Below, piece by piece: positions 33,545-41,297 of a stretch of DNA of 41,297 nt. The notes under the pieces are model-generated. The model was given only the letters and a program-made list of their open reading frames with translations, did no database searches and was not told where the DNA came from. Source of the stretch: an uncultured Lachnospiraceae bacterium (GTDB lineage Bacteria > Bacillota > Clostridia > Lachnospirales > Lachnospiraceae); the NCBI GenBank assembly GCA_946405625.1, contig CAMJHQ010000031.1, positions 1 to 41,297 of the forward strand, read 5' to 3'. Made by a program: the position numbers and the translations under genes. How positions within the stretch are numbered: position 1 is the first letter of the stretch; each line of letters opens with the position of its first letter.

Positions 33545-34897
33545 ATGCCAAAGATTTCAGTACTGATTCCGGCTTATAATGTAGAGCCTTATTTAAGAGA
33601 ATGTATCGACAGCGTTCTTAATCAGACCATGCAGGATTTTGAAATCATATGTATTGATGATGCTTCAACAGACGGGACGCGAAACATTTTAGAGGATTAT
33701 CAGAAGAAGGACAGCAGGATAAAAGTCTTCTGTCATGAGAAGAATAAGGGACAGTCATCGGGCAGGAATGATGCACTCGCGCATGCGACCGGTGATTATG
33801 TATATATGCTGGATGCGGATGACAGGATAGTTCCTGAGGCTTTTGAAGAGCTCTATGAAATATGCAGCCGCGATAACCTGGATGTTGTCGGATTTGAAAC
33901 AAGGAATTTTTCGGATGATCCGTCATATGAAAAAAATGTCCGCATCAAGACGATCACTTATCGTGATACGGAAGTGATGAACGGAAGAGCTGCACTTGTT
34001 TACTGCATGGAGAATGAGTCTTTCTCGCTCAGCACGCCTACATTTATGATGAAGAGAGAATATCTTAATGATAAGAATATCCGATTTGTTGAAGGTATTC
34101 TACATGAGGATGTAGGTTATATTCTCGAGCTGATCGTTAGAGCAAATGCGGTCCGTTTCATTCATAAGGTATATTTTGAAAGAAGAATCCGAAGCAATTC
34201 GACAATGACGAAGGGCTTTACGGAGAAAAATATTGCAGGTTATCTGAAGAGCTTTTATAAGTCGTTTGAACTTGAGACGGCGCTTAAGAAATATCTTGAT
34301 TCAGATGGACGTTTCAAGGAAGCTTTCGGAAAATGGCAGAGAGACATATTCGGACGTCTGAATCAGATCATGCAGATGGTTGCCGGTACAGACAGGCCGA
34401 TTCCGGAAGGATTCAGCTCAAAGAAGGCATCAGATAACAGCAGAACATCTGATAATATCAGAACGTCAGGCGATGAACGTAAGACATTAGATGCGGTGTC
34501 CGGTAATGAAACAGGAGAGAAGCCTGCTGCTGATAAGGATGATTCAACCGCTTCAATGTTGGAAGGAATTGTCGGCGAGGAAATAAAAAGATTACTCGAG
34601 ACAGTTAAGCTTATGCATTGGAGAACCGAGAAGCTTTCAATTTCCGAATGCTATCTCTGCGGAACAGGGCAGTATACGGAACGCGCAATTGAGGCACTCG
34701 GAGCACAGGATATAATAATCCGCGGAATTATAGTGCTTGAGAAGAATGCGACAGCATTCAAAGGTTTTCCGCTTATTACTGTTGAAGAGGCAGATAAGTC
34801 AATCCCTGTAGTTATCAGCGTTTCGAAATATATGAAGAAGGAATATAGTGACGCAGTTAAGGCAAATGGAAACAGGATCATTGAAATATTATTGTGA
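33545..34897 (+). CDS. GT2 glycosyltransferase with extra C-terminal domain
   Basis: 450 residues. The N-terminal 1-250 is GT2: ISVLIPAYNVEPYLRECIDS, ICIDDASTDGTR, VYMLDADDRIVPEA and LHEDVGY as acid/base region. A low-complexity Ser/Asp/Arg linker (about 297-345, NSRTSDNIRTSGDE) separates a C-terminal Rossmann-like module (SECYLCGTGQYTERAIEALG, then IIIRGIIV and FPLITVEEADKSIPVVISV), the type seen at the ends of capsule enzymes for sensing or binding nucleotide sugars. Ribosome site GAAGGAGG, 19 bp after kdsB. Confidence 0.87.
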   Translation: MPKISVLIPAYNVEPYLRECIDSVLNQTMQDFEIICIDDASTDGTRNILEDYQKKDSRIKVFCHEKNKGQSSGRNDALAHATGDYVYMLDADDRIVPEAFEELYEICSRDNLDVVGFETRNFSDDPSYEKNVRIKTITYRDTEVMNGRAALVYCMENESFSLSTPTFMMKREYLNDKNIRFVEGILHEDVGYILELIVRANAVRFIHKVYFERRIRSNSTMTKGFTEKNIAGYLKSFYKSFELETALKKYLDSDGRFKEAFGKWQRDIFGRLNQIMQMVAGTDRPIPEGFSSKKASDNSRTSDNIRTSGDERKTLDAVSGNETGEKPAADKDDSTASMLEGIVGEEIKRLLETVKLMHWRTEKLSISECYLCGTGQYTERAIEALGAQDIIIRGIIVLEKNATAFKGFPLITVEEADKSIPVVISVSKYMKKEYSDAVKANGNRIIEILL

Positions 34898-34956
34898 TAG
34901 TCTGATCAGTAAAGGATTTAATCTATTTTTAATATTTCTTAAAAGACTGATTAACC

Positions 34957-34984
34957 TTGAACTGTTAAATTATCACCATAAGAT
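34957..34984 (+). promoter_or_regulatory. Candidate promoter of the DUF4097 lipoprotein gene
   Basis: TTGAAC (34957-34962) and TAAGAT (34979-34984), 16 bases apart. TTAAC and GTTAA around the -35 form a short inverted repeat (34951-34968), a possible operator. Confidence 0.45.
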
Positions 34985-35033
34985 ACACGGTATCATATGT
35001 AGAATGATATTTTAATGACGGAGGATTAATAAT

Positions 35034-35918
35034 ATGAAGAAGCTTAAATTACTTGCTTGTGGTGCAGCGATTGCAGCAATGATCGCATGTGTGAGCGGAT
35101 GCACATTTACTATCGGAGGAAAGACCAGTTATTCTTATAAGAATTCCGATGATTATGTGGTGGGTGATCGGGAGATATCCGATAAGGTAGATTCAATCGA
35201 TGTAGATTATATATCGGGTGAGGTAAAGATCGTAACTGCTGATACAGATGTAATAACAATTAAGGAAACCGCAAAAAAGACTTTAAATGATAAAACCAAG
35301 GTGCATACTTGGGTTGACGGGTCGACACTTCGTATAAAATATTGCGAATCAAATAAGAATATCAATCTTTCAAATCTTGATAAGAAACTTGAGATAACGA
35401 TTCCTAAAGATTTAAAGCTTGATAATCTGAAATTCGATATGGCTTCGGGCGATGTTGATGTGACTTGCGAAGCAAAAGAGGTTGATATGGATACGGCTTC
35501 GGGAGAAATCAAGCTGAATCTGACCGGCGACTCTGAAAAGATTACAATCGGTTCGGCTTCGGGAAATGTTAAGATTGATGCAAAAAATATAGAGAACTTC
35601 AGTGTAAGTACTGCTTCAGGAGATGTTGTATTAAATGCGGATTCTGTTAAGGAATTTGATTCGGATACAGCAAGTGGTTCCTGTGAATGCCATTTCAAAA
35701 ATGTTCCTGAAAAAATGGATATGGATTCCGCATCAGGAGATGCAAAGGTTTATCTGCCTAAGGATGCGGATGCCACAGTGGACTTCGAGACAGCAAGCGG
35801 TGATTTCTCATGTGATCAGTCGTATGAGAAAAAAGACGATAAGTATGTTTTAGGCAAGGGTACAAATAAAATTGTTATGAATTCGGCTTCGGGAGATCTT
35901 AAGATAGTCGAAGAGTAA
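35034..35918 (+). CDS. DUF4097-family beta-helix lipoprotein
   Basis: 294 residues. A signal peptide (KKLKLLACGAAIAAMIACVS) ends at the lipobox VSGC with Cys23 as the lipid anchor. The mature part has about six repeats of a strand unit containing MASGDV, TASGEI, SASGNV, TASGDV, SASGDA and SASGDL, a right-handed beta-helix typical of DUF4097 (putative adhesin-like) proteins, often regulated with envelope-stress operons. The role is unknown. Ribosome site GACGGAGGATT. Own promoter and terminator. Confidence 0.88.
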   Translation: MKKLKLLACGAAIAAMIACVSGCTFTIGGKTSYSYKNSDDYVVGDREISDKVDSIDVDYISGEVKIVTADTDVITIKETAKKTLNDKTKVHTWVDGSTLRIKYCESNKNINLSNLDKKLEITIPKDLKLDNLKFDMASGDVDVTCEAKEVDMDTASGEIKLNLTGDSEKITIGSASGNVKIDAKNIENFSVSTASGDVVLNADSVKEFDSDTASGSCECHFKNVPEKMDMDSASGDAKVYLPKDADATVDFETASGDFSCDQSYEKKDDKYVLGKGTNKIVMNSASGDLKIVEE

Positions 35919-35941
35919 ATCGGAAATATATGAATATGAAT

Positions 35942-35983
35942 CCGTCTGACTCGTTATTATAGCAGCGAGCCAGGCGGTTTTTG
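35942..35983 (+). terminator. Intrinsic terminator of the lipoprotein gene
   Basis: CCGTCTGACTCG (35942-35953) pairs with CGAGCCAGGCGG (35966-35977) with two mismatches, followed by TTTTTGTTT. Confidence 0.85.
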
Positions 35984-36153
35984 TTTGGACGGAAATAGTC
36001 ATAAAAATATCACCGATCGGGCGTTTAAAATGGTGAAAGAGTTTATGGGATATGTTAAAATAATGAGCAGTGGGTGTGCTTTATATTATATTGTTTGGTT
36101 TCTTTATAGAACGTAAGTCAAATTAAATCCCAACCTATCAAACGGAGTTTGGA

Positions 36154-37590
36154 ATGTTAGAGATTAAGAAGGAATGCACCGGGTGTATGGCTTGTGTGAA
36201 CGGCTGTCCGATCGGCGCAATAAATATAAAAAAAGACGAATTCGGATTTGCAATGCCTGAAATTGATATAGAGGCATGCGTTGACTGCGGACAGTGCGAA
36301 CTCGTATGTCCGATCAACGGCCTTCCGGAAGGCCGGGAAAAAGAAGATGCGATACTGAGCGGAAAATGGAAGAGTGAACCGAAACCGATTGCTGCATGGT
36401 CTATGTTTCATATGGATGAGAAGGTTGTCGAAAAATCATCATCCGGCGGAGCATTCTATGCACTTGCAGAGGCTGTACTTGAAGGTGGTATGTCCGGAAA
36501 CCATGCGGTGACATCGCAGAATGACGGCGACATAAGTACAGTATGTGGCAGAACAGCACAGAATGATGAACATAAAGTATGTGATAACTCGAATCAGAAT
36601 ATCGATGTAGATATAGTATGTGATAACTCGAATCAGAATATTGATGCAGATATAGTATGTGATAAAACATCGCATCAGACCGGAATTGTCTTTGGATGCA
36701 TGTATGATATCAGCAGCCGCTCGGCATATCTTACAGACACGGATCATGTGTCTCTTGATTCGCTTCTGACAAGTAAATATGTTGAGAGCTATATTTCAGA
36801 GGATGGATTGAGAAGAGTCAAATCGGAAGTTGAGACCGGACGACAGGTTCTCTTCTGCGGAACACCATGTCAGGCGGCGGGACTCAGAAGCTTCCTCGGA
36901 CGGGATTACGATAATCTCCTGATAGTCGACTTCGCATGTGGAGGTGTGGCTGCACAGCCGTATCTTTCGGATTATATATCATATCTTGAAGCTGAACATG
37001 ATTCACAAGTAATTCGCATCAGCTTTCGAGATAAGCATTACGGATGGGGACAGTACTGTTTCCTTGCAGAGTTTGAGGACGGAAGCATTTACAGAAAAAC
37101 TGCAATGTCGGATCCGTACTTCTTCTCGTTCCTGCGTTCTTCAATGCAAAGACTATCATGCCATGGATGTCATTTCTCTGATGCACATAGATCGGATATC
37201 TGCTTGTCGGATTTCTGGAGATGCGATTTCTTTGATGTGGAACGAAACGACAGACGGGGATTATCGATGGCACTCGCATTTACGGAGAAGGGACAAAGGG
37301 CACTTGAAGAACTGAAAAATGTAATGCATATGGATAAGCTTCCCTTGGACGGTGCATCATATCATTTGAAGAGCAGGTTCTGTCCGGAGACCAAGCTTGA
37401 AGAAATACATAGAGATATGAGAATTGCGATAAATAGTGGCGTGAAGGCTCTCAGAGAGTCGCTCCTTTCGGAGGAAGAGCTTGAAGCATATGAAAGGCGT
37501 CAGCAGATAATGGATGATGAGAACGAGAGAAATCTTCATCCGGAAATAGTCGGTAACGGACAGATAGTTCCGAAGCCGGTAAGTGAATGA
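36154..37590 (+). CDS. Fe-S, coenzyme F420 hydrogenase beta-subunit-like protein
   Basis: 478 residues. Two 4Fe-4S motifs open the protein: CTGCMACVNGCP and CVDCGQCELVCP. The F420-hydrogenase/dehydrogenase beta-like regions follow: KSSSGGAFYALAEAVL, LFCGTPCQAAGLRSFLG, DFACGGVAAQPYLSDYISYLE, FRDKHYGWGQYCF and SCHGCHF. Such proteins are frequent in capsule and exopolysaccharide loci with polysaccharide pyruvyltransferases, where they probably carry out a flavin-dependent redox step. Odd: a repeat insertion (about 130-175, with VCDNSNQNIDVDI twice) interrupts the region before GIVFGCMYD, and the stop codon lies inside a 38-bp tandem array. Confidence 0.85.
   Translation: MLEIKKECTGCMACVNGCPIGAINIKKDEFGFAMPEIDIEACVDCGQCELVCPINGLPEGREKEDAILSGKWKSEPKPIAAWSMFHMDEKVVEKSSSGGAFYALAEAVLEGGMSGNHAVTSQNDGDISTVCGRTAQNDEHKVCDNSNQNIDVDIVCDNSNQNIDADIVCDKTSHQTGIVFGCMYDISSRSAYLTDTDHVSLDSLLTSKYVESYISEDGLRRVKSEVETGRQVLFCGTPCQAAGLRSFLGRDYDNLLIVDFACGGVAAQPYLSDYISYLEAEHDSQVIRISFRDKHYGWGQYCFLAEFEDGSIYRKTAMSDPYFFSFLRSSMQRLSCHGCHFSDAHRSDICLSDFWRCDFFDVERNDRRGLSMALAFTEKGQRALEELKNVMHMDKLPLDGASYHLKSRFCPETKLEEIHRDMRIAINSGVKALRESLLSEEELEAYERRQQIMDDENERNLHPEIVGNGQIVPKPVSE
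36577..36663. repeat. 39-bp in-frame tandem repeat in the Fe-S protein gene
   Basis: Units start at 36577, 36616 and 36655 (GTATGTGATAACTCGAATCA and on), giving two full copies and a partial third. They code for VCDNSNQNIDVDI, in frame. Confidence 0.88.
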
Positions 37591-37690
37591 TGAATTGACA
37601 GGTGGTTCCGAAGCCGGTAAGTGAATGATGAATTGGCAGGTGGTTTCGAAGCCGGTAAGTGAATGATGAATTGGCAGATGATTTTGGAGC
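37566..37690. repeat. 38-bp tandem repeat spanning a stop codon
   Basis: Units begin at 37566, 37604 and 37642 with a degenerate fourth at 37680 (core GTTCCGAAGCCGGTAAGTGA). The stop codon of the Fe-S protein (37588-37590) is inside the first unit. As 38 is not a multiple of three, copy changes would not extend the frame cleanly, but deletions in it could alter the C-terminus. Confidence 0.9.
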
Positions 37691-37735
37691 CGATTTGGGA
37701 ATGATAGATTATTTGAATTTGGATAGGATAGAAAA

Positions 37736-40700
37736 ATGTACAGCAGTCTTGATGAAATAGCCGAAGGATTTTTAAATGAAAATATAGATGTGGTGAGCTT
37801 CGATCTCTTTGATACATTGGTTACCAGACCTCTTGAATCATCAACGGATGTTTTTGAAATGCTCGACCGCGACTTTGGCAGACTTCACGGGGCATCCGTA
37901 AGTTTCAAGAAGCTTCGCATGGATGCTGAAGCAACTCTTCGAAGAAGGATCATTCGCGGAGAGATAGAGAAGGAAGATATAAGGCTTTCAGATATTTATA
38001 AGGCGCTTATCTCCGATTTCGGAATTGATGAAAGTTTAGCTTACAAGCTGATGGACGAGGAAGTATCTCTGGAGATCAGTCTCAGTCGCCCAAGAGAGAG
38101 CGGAATGTTTCTGTGGGACAAAGCGATGGATTCGGGCAAAGCCGTGATCGTAACATCTGATATGTACCTTGAGAAAAGCTGTCTTATGGAAATACTCAAG
38201 GAGAACGGTTACGACGGATATCAGGATATTTATGTTTCATCGGAAATAGGTAAACGTAAGATTTCCGGAAATCTGTACAAGGCTGTTTCTGAAATACTCG
38301 GAGTTGCGCCGGAAAGGATATTTCATATAGGTGACAATGAGGAGTCAGATTACAATATTCCTATACAGCTTGGATTCAAGGCGGCATATCTTCCGTCAAC
38401 GATGAAAATGTATGACAGCCGCGGATGCAGCCACCAGGTTGAGAAAATCTGTGCAGATCTGACCGATTGGGAAGCTGCAAAGCGTTCAGTCGGCATCGGC
38501 GCCATGAGGCAAATGGCCGCCAATATATATTTTGATGATCCATTTCGTACGTTTGATGATAATTCGGATTATAATTCAGATCCTTATTTCGTCGGATACG
38601 GAGCACTCGGAATGCATTTGCTTGCACTTACGAAATGGCTTTCCGAAAATGCGGAGCGTGACAGTATTAAGCACCTTATCTTTATGGCACGCGACGGATA
38701 TCTTCCGAAGAAGGCATATGACATTTATAGAAAAATTCATCCATCGCTTCCGGAGTCGATGTATCTTCATGTTTCAAGAAGGTCTGTACTTCCGGCAATG
38801 ATCAGGGAACCAGAGGATCTTTATGACCTTCCGGTGGATATAACTTATCAGACACCGAAGAAGCTGCTCAGTCTGCTTGAGTTTTGTGATGGAAAAGCAT
38901 GCGTTGACACGAATGTCAACCAAATCACTGAAACGGGTGACAATCATTTTACACCTGATTCATTCAGAGAATTCATACATGATTTTATTATAGAAAGATA
39001 TGACAGAAATAAGCATAATGAGGCAAAACAAAGAATTGCCGATTATATAAGGAATAAGACACAGGATTCCTTAAAGGACTGTGCCGCTCTGTTTGATATG
39101 GGCTACAGCGGACGTATTCCGGCGGCTGTAATGGATGTAACAGAAACGAATCCGGCAGTTTATTATTTCCATGCTGACGGAAGAAATCATTTCAGATTTG
39201 AGAAACGTTCGGGAATGAAAATCAGAAGTTTCTTCGATTTCAATCCGTACATGGAAGCATCGCTAAGGGAATATTCATACCTTGAGGCAACGGCTTCATG
39301 CATTGGCTATACCGATGATCTTGAGGAAATATATGATGCGGGACCGGCCGATGGATATTATAAAGCAGCTCTTCAAATGCAGAAAGGTGCAATAGATTTC
39401 GTTAAGGATTATCTGGACTTCTTCCGGGATTATGAAAATGAAGTGTCATTCAGATATCATGATGCGGCAATGCCTTTTGAGGCGTTCATCCGCTATTGTC
39501 GAGGATCGGATCTCGGTATTTACGATAAGGTTTTGATCGATGATGAACTCTGGGGAGGAAGAAGAGATATCGATCTCAAATATCTCATTGAAGCAAGACG
39601 AAGCAAGATTCCGGAATATGCACTTAACTCCGAAGAACGAGACGAGAGAAAATCCCAAGCTTCGAATAAGACGAAGAGTGAAAGTGAAACCATTGGCCAT
39701 CTGAAGAATGAATGCGAAAAAATCAAGCCGAATGAAAGTGGATGTGAAAAAGGTGAGTGCCCGGAGAACAGTGTAAGGGATAATGTAAATAAGTCTGTTT
39801 TGTCTGATGTAAGCGAACAGGATAATTGTCCGGAGTGGGATAGTGAGATAAATACATCTCAGATGCGAGAATCAGCCCTTAACTGGTATGAATTTAAAGC
39901 AAACAGCAGTGCGCTTCTGATAGGTTCGGAAGATGATGTACTTATGGGACTTCTTAAAAGAAAGTGCGGAAGCGTAGATTGCACGGAATCAAAGACTTCA
40001 ATGGATGCAGAAGTCGGTTCGGGAGCGAAGATATCAGCAGAGACAGAAGTCGGTTCGGGAGCGAAGATATCAGCAGAGACAGAAGTTGGTTCGGGAGCGA
40101 AGATATCAGCAGAGACAGAAGTTGGTTCAGAGTCAGAAATATCGGCTGATACATATTATAATTCAGATGATTGCACTGCACCTAAAAAATACGATTACAT
40201 CGTGTGCATGGATGGAAAGAAGCTTGCCGATGGCGGAGCAGCCATCATCAAGGTGTGGAGAAGACTTCTGAATCCGAGAGGAGTCATCATTCTCGGAGTT
40301 GATAACAGATATGCACTTCGCGAGTTTTGCGGTAACGGAGAAGGAATCGACAGCCGGGATGATTCAATGAGCCGGCTCGGACGTTTCAGTAAGCTTGAGC
40401 TTGAAGAAATGATAAAGTCAGCTGGAATAAGTAACTATAAATTCTATTATCCTGTACCGGATATGAGAATGCCGCAGATGATATTCACTGATAGTTACAT
40501 GAATGGAATAAATACACGAGAGAGACTCAATGATTATAACTATCATGATTATCCTATGCGTGTTATGGAGCATAGATTATTCGGTGATGTAATAGACAGT
40601 GGTGCACTTCCTTTTATGTCTGACTCATATATTATCGAAATATGTCCGGATACAGCCACTATCGCTGCTATGGCAGAGTCGGTGGATGAAGTATGCAGAG

Positions 40701-41297
40701 ATTCTACAGATGTTTTGAATGAAAGACAGTCGGGTGAAGTATGTGGAAGACTGGCAGATGTTTTGAATGATAGACAGTCCGATGGAGCAAGTGGAAGACT
40801 GGCAGATGTTTTGAATAATAGGCAGTCCGATGGAGCAAGTGGAAGACTGACAGATATTTTGAATAATAGGCAGTCGGATGAAGTATGTGAAAAATCGACA
40901 GTTCGACAGAACAGTAAACTTTCGGATATTGATTATGCCGTGATTACAACTGACAGAGGCAGTATGCTCGGGATGGCAACAACCATCAGACATGATGGTC
41001 GTGTGATCAAGAGAGCTCTTTATCCTGAAGGAGAAGCTCAGCTGAGAAAGCTGAATGCTTATACAGAAAAGTTAAAGAAATGCAAAGTACCTGTAGTTGA
41101 GACTAAACTTTGCAGCGATGAAACGGGAATGTATCTTGAGATGCCGTACATTTCCTATGAAGGCATGTCGGGAGTCCTTGAAAGAATGGTAAATTCGGAT
41201 CGGAAAAGATTCCTTGAGATATTTGATGCGATATTTATGTATATAAAGAGAAGCACCGGCAGAGATGAAGCGTCTGATTGTAAAATGAACAGCGTAG
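37736..41297 (+). CDS. Giant HAD / methyltransferase-like / kinase-like glycan-locus protein (partial, runs off the window)
   Basis: At least 1187 codons with no stop before the window ends. Residues 1-210 are HAD-like: VSFDLFDTLVTRP, VIVTSDMYLEK, GKRKISGNLYKAV and HIGDNEESD. A domain about 280-470 contains HLIFMARDGYLPKKAYDIY and LFDMGYSGRIPAA, known from HAD-fused proteins of Clostridial capsule loci. About 720-960 looks like a class I methyltransferase (ALLIGSEDD, RLLNPRGVIILGVDNRYALR, FCGNGEG) whose glycine loop is poor and which is split by a repeat insertion. From about 1060 (YAVITTDRGSMLGMATTIR) a kinase-like fold begins. Ribosome site TAGGATAG. Two minisatellites lie inside. Function is unknown; assembly or modification of repeat units is likely. 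Confidence 0.75.
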   Translation, partial: MYSSLDEIAEGFLNENIDVVSFDLFDTLVTRPLESSTDVFEMLDRDFGRLHGASVSFKKLRMDAEATLRRRIIRGEIEKEDIRLSDIYKALISDFGIDESLAYKLMDEEVSLEISLSRPRESGMFLWDKAMDSGKAVIVTSDMYLEKSCLMEILKENGYDGYQDIYVSSEIGKRKISGNLYKAVSEILGVAPERIFHIGDNEESDYNIPIQLGFKAAYLPSTMKMYDSRGCSHQVEKICADLTDWEAAKRSVGIGAMRQMAANIYFDDPFRTFDDNSDYNSDPYFVGYGALGMHLLALTKWLSENAERDSIKHLIFMARDGYLPKKAYDIYRKIHPSLPESMYLHVSRRSVLPAMIREPEDLYDLPVDITYQTPKKLLSLLEFCDGKACVDTNVNQITETGDNHFTPDSFREFIHDFIIERYDRNKHNEAKQRIADYIRNKTQDSLKDCAALFDMGYSGRIPAAVMDVTETNPAVYYFHADGRNHFRFEKRSGMKIRSFFDFNPYMEASLREYSYLEATASCIGYTDDLEEIYDAGPADGYYKAALQMQKGAIDFVKDYLDFFRDYENEVSFRYHDAAMPFEAFIRYCRGSDLGIYDKVLIDDELWGGRRDIDLKYLIEARRSKIPEYALNSEERDERKSQASNKTKSESETIGHLKNECEKIKPNESGCEKGECPENSVRDNVNKSVLSDVSEQDNCPEWDSEINTSQMRESALNWYEFKANSSALLIGSEDDVLMGLLKRKCGSVDCTESKTSMDAEVGSGAKISAETEVGSGAKISAETEVGSGAKISAETEVGSESEISADTYYNSDDCTAPKKYDYIVCMDGKKLADGGAAIIKVWRRLLNPRGVIILGVDNRYALREFCGNGEGIDSRDDSMSRLGRFSKLELEEMIKSAGISNYKFYYPVPDMRMPQMIFTDSYMNGINTRERLNDYNYHDYPMRVMEHRLFGDVIDSGALPFMSDSYIIEICPDTATIAAMAESVDEVCRDSTDVLNERQSGEVCGRLADVLNDRQSDGASGRLADVLNNRQSDGASGRLTDILNNRQSDEVCEKSTVRQNSKLSDIDYAVITTDRGSMLGMATTIRHDGRVIKRALYPEGEAQLRKLNAYTEKLKKCKVPVVETKLCSDETGMYLEMPYISYEGMSGVLERMVNSDRKRFLEIFDAIFMYIKRSTGRDEASDCKMNSV
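40010..40145. repeat. 36-bp in-frame tandem repeat in the giant protein
   Basis: Unit starts at 40010, 40046, 40082 and 40118 (GAAGTCGGTTCGGGAGCGAA and on), coding for EVGSGAKISAET; about 3.7 copies. It lies within the methyltransferase-like region. Confidence 0.92.
40709..40900. repeat. 48-bp in-frame tandem repeat in the giant protein
   Basis: Units start at 40709, 40757, 40805 and 40853 (GATGTTTTGAATGAAAGACA and on), coding for about DVLNERQSGEVCGRLA, four copies with small substitutions. It separates the methyltransferase-like part from the kinase-like part. Confidence 0.92.

Noticed and set aside
37536-37817. Minus-strand frame across the 38-bp repeat
   Set aside because: Its apparent protein repeats are the minisatellite read backwards; no start signal.

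Overview
The window looks like chromosomal DNA of an anaerobic low-GC Firmicute of the Lachnospiraceae (Butyrivibrio-like). The grounds are strong AGGAGG ribosome sites, occasional TTG/GTG starts, adjacent uvrB and uvrA, a degenerate GGDEF-EAL protein, an intracellular GH13 enzyme, a tRNA-Arg without encoded CCA, and an exopolysaccharide locus. The species assignment is inference; the gene calls rest on visible motifs.

Layout. 1-2.5 kb: nucleoside/nucleotide housekeeping (deoB, a NUDIX hydrolase, a histidine phosphatase). 2.5-4.5 kb: an RNA-ligase operon with a consensus promoter, a ~455-nt leader holding a 24-codon ORF and very long inverted repeats, a small Cys-rich protein, and RtcB. 4.7-6.4 kb: a c-di-GMP phosphodiesterase-type protein. 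6.5-8.6 kb: an S24/LexA-like repressor divergent from a small conserved protein, a candidate structured ncRNA with promoter and terminator (possibly raiA-type), and a small XRE regulator. 8.66-11 kb: two tandem RNA hairpins built on one covarying scaffold. The first carries a circularly permuted tRNA body whose acceptor stem is closed by a UUCG loop; the second carries what looks like a tRNA-Asn anticodon stem-loop. They end at a terminator and are followed by a 681-residue protein with a helical N-terminal part and a C-terminal TerD-like domain.

11-21.8 kb: a SanA/YdcF-type membrane protein on an apparently leaderless transcript, a GH13 maltodextrin hydrolase, uvrB-uvrA, a PfkB sugar-phosphate kinase with a DeoR regulator, an Sfp-type phosphopantetheinyl transferase and tRNA-Arg(ACG). 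21.8-28 kb: a degenerate CPBP-type membrane protein, a glycerol-1-phosphate dehydrogenase, a zinc-ribbon/DUF3160 membrane protein, a membrane-anchored unknown and a HAD phosphatase. 28-41.3 kb: a cell-surface glycan locus with a flippase, a DRE-TIM aldolase, a GT2 fused to a GT52-like domain, a CMP-Kdo synthetase homologue, a second GT2, a DUF4097 lipoprotein, an Fe-S/F420-dehydrogenase-like protein and a giant HAD/methyltransferase-like/kinase-like protein that runs off the window.

The most unusual content is the RNA biology at 2.6-11 kb. Bacterial Y RNAs are known to be encoded near Ro60, at least one per species has a tRNA-like module, and RtcB often sits in the same systems. Here the RNA architecture fits, but I see no TROVE/Ro60 gene; a TerD-like protein occupies that place. 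I propose a Y-RNA-like system with a non-canonical protein partner. A second theme is in-frame minisatellite expansion in the glycan locus (33, 39, 36 and 48 bp units, plus a 38-bp array across a stop codon).
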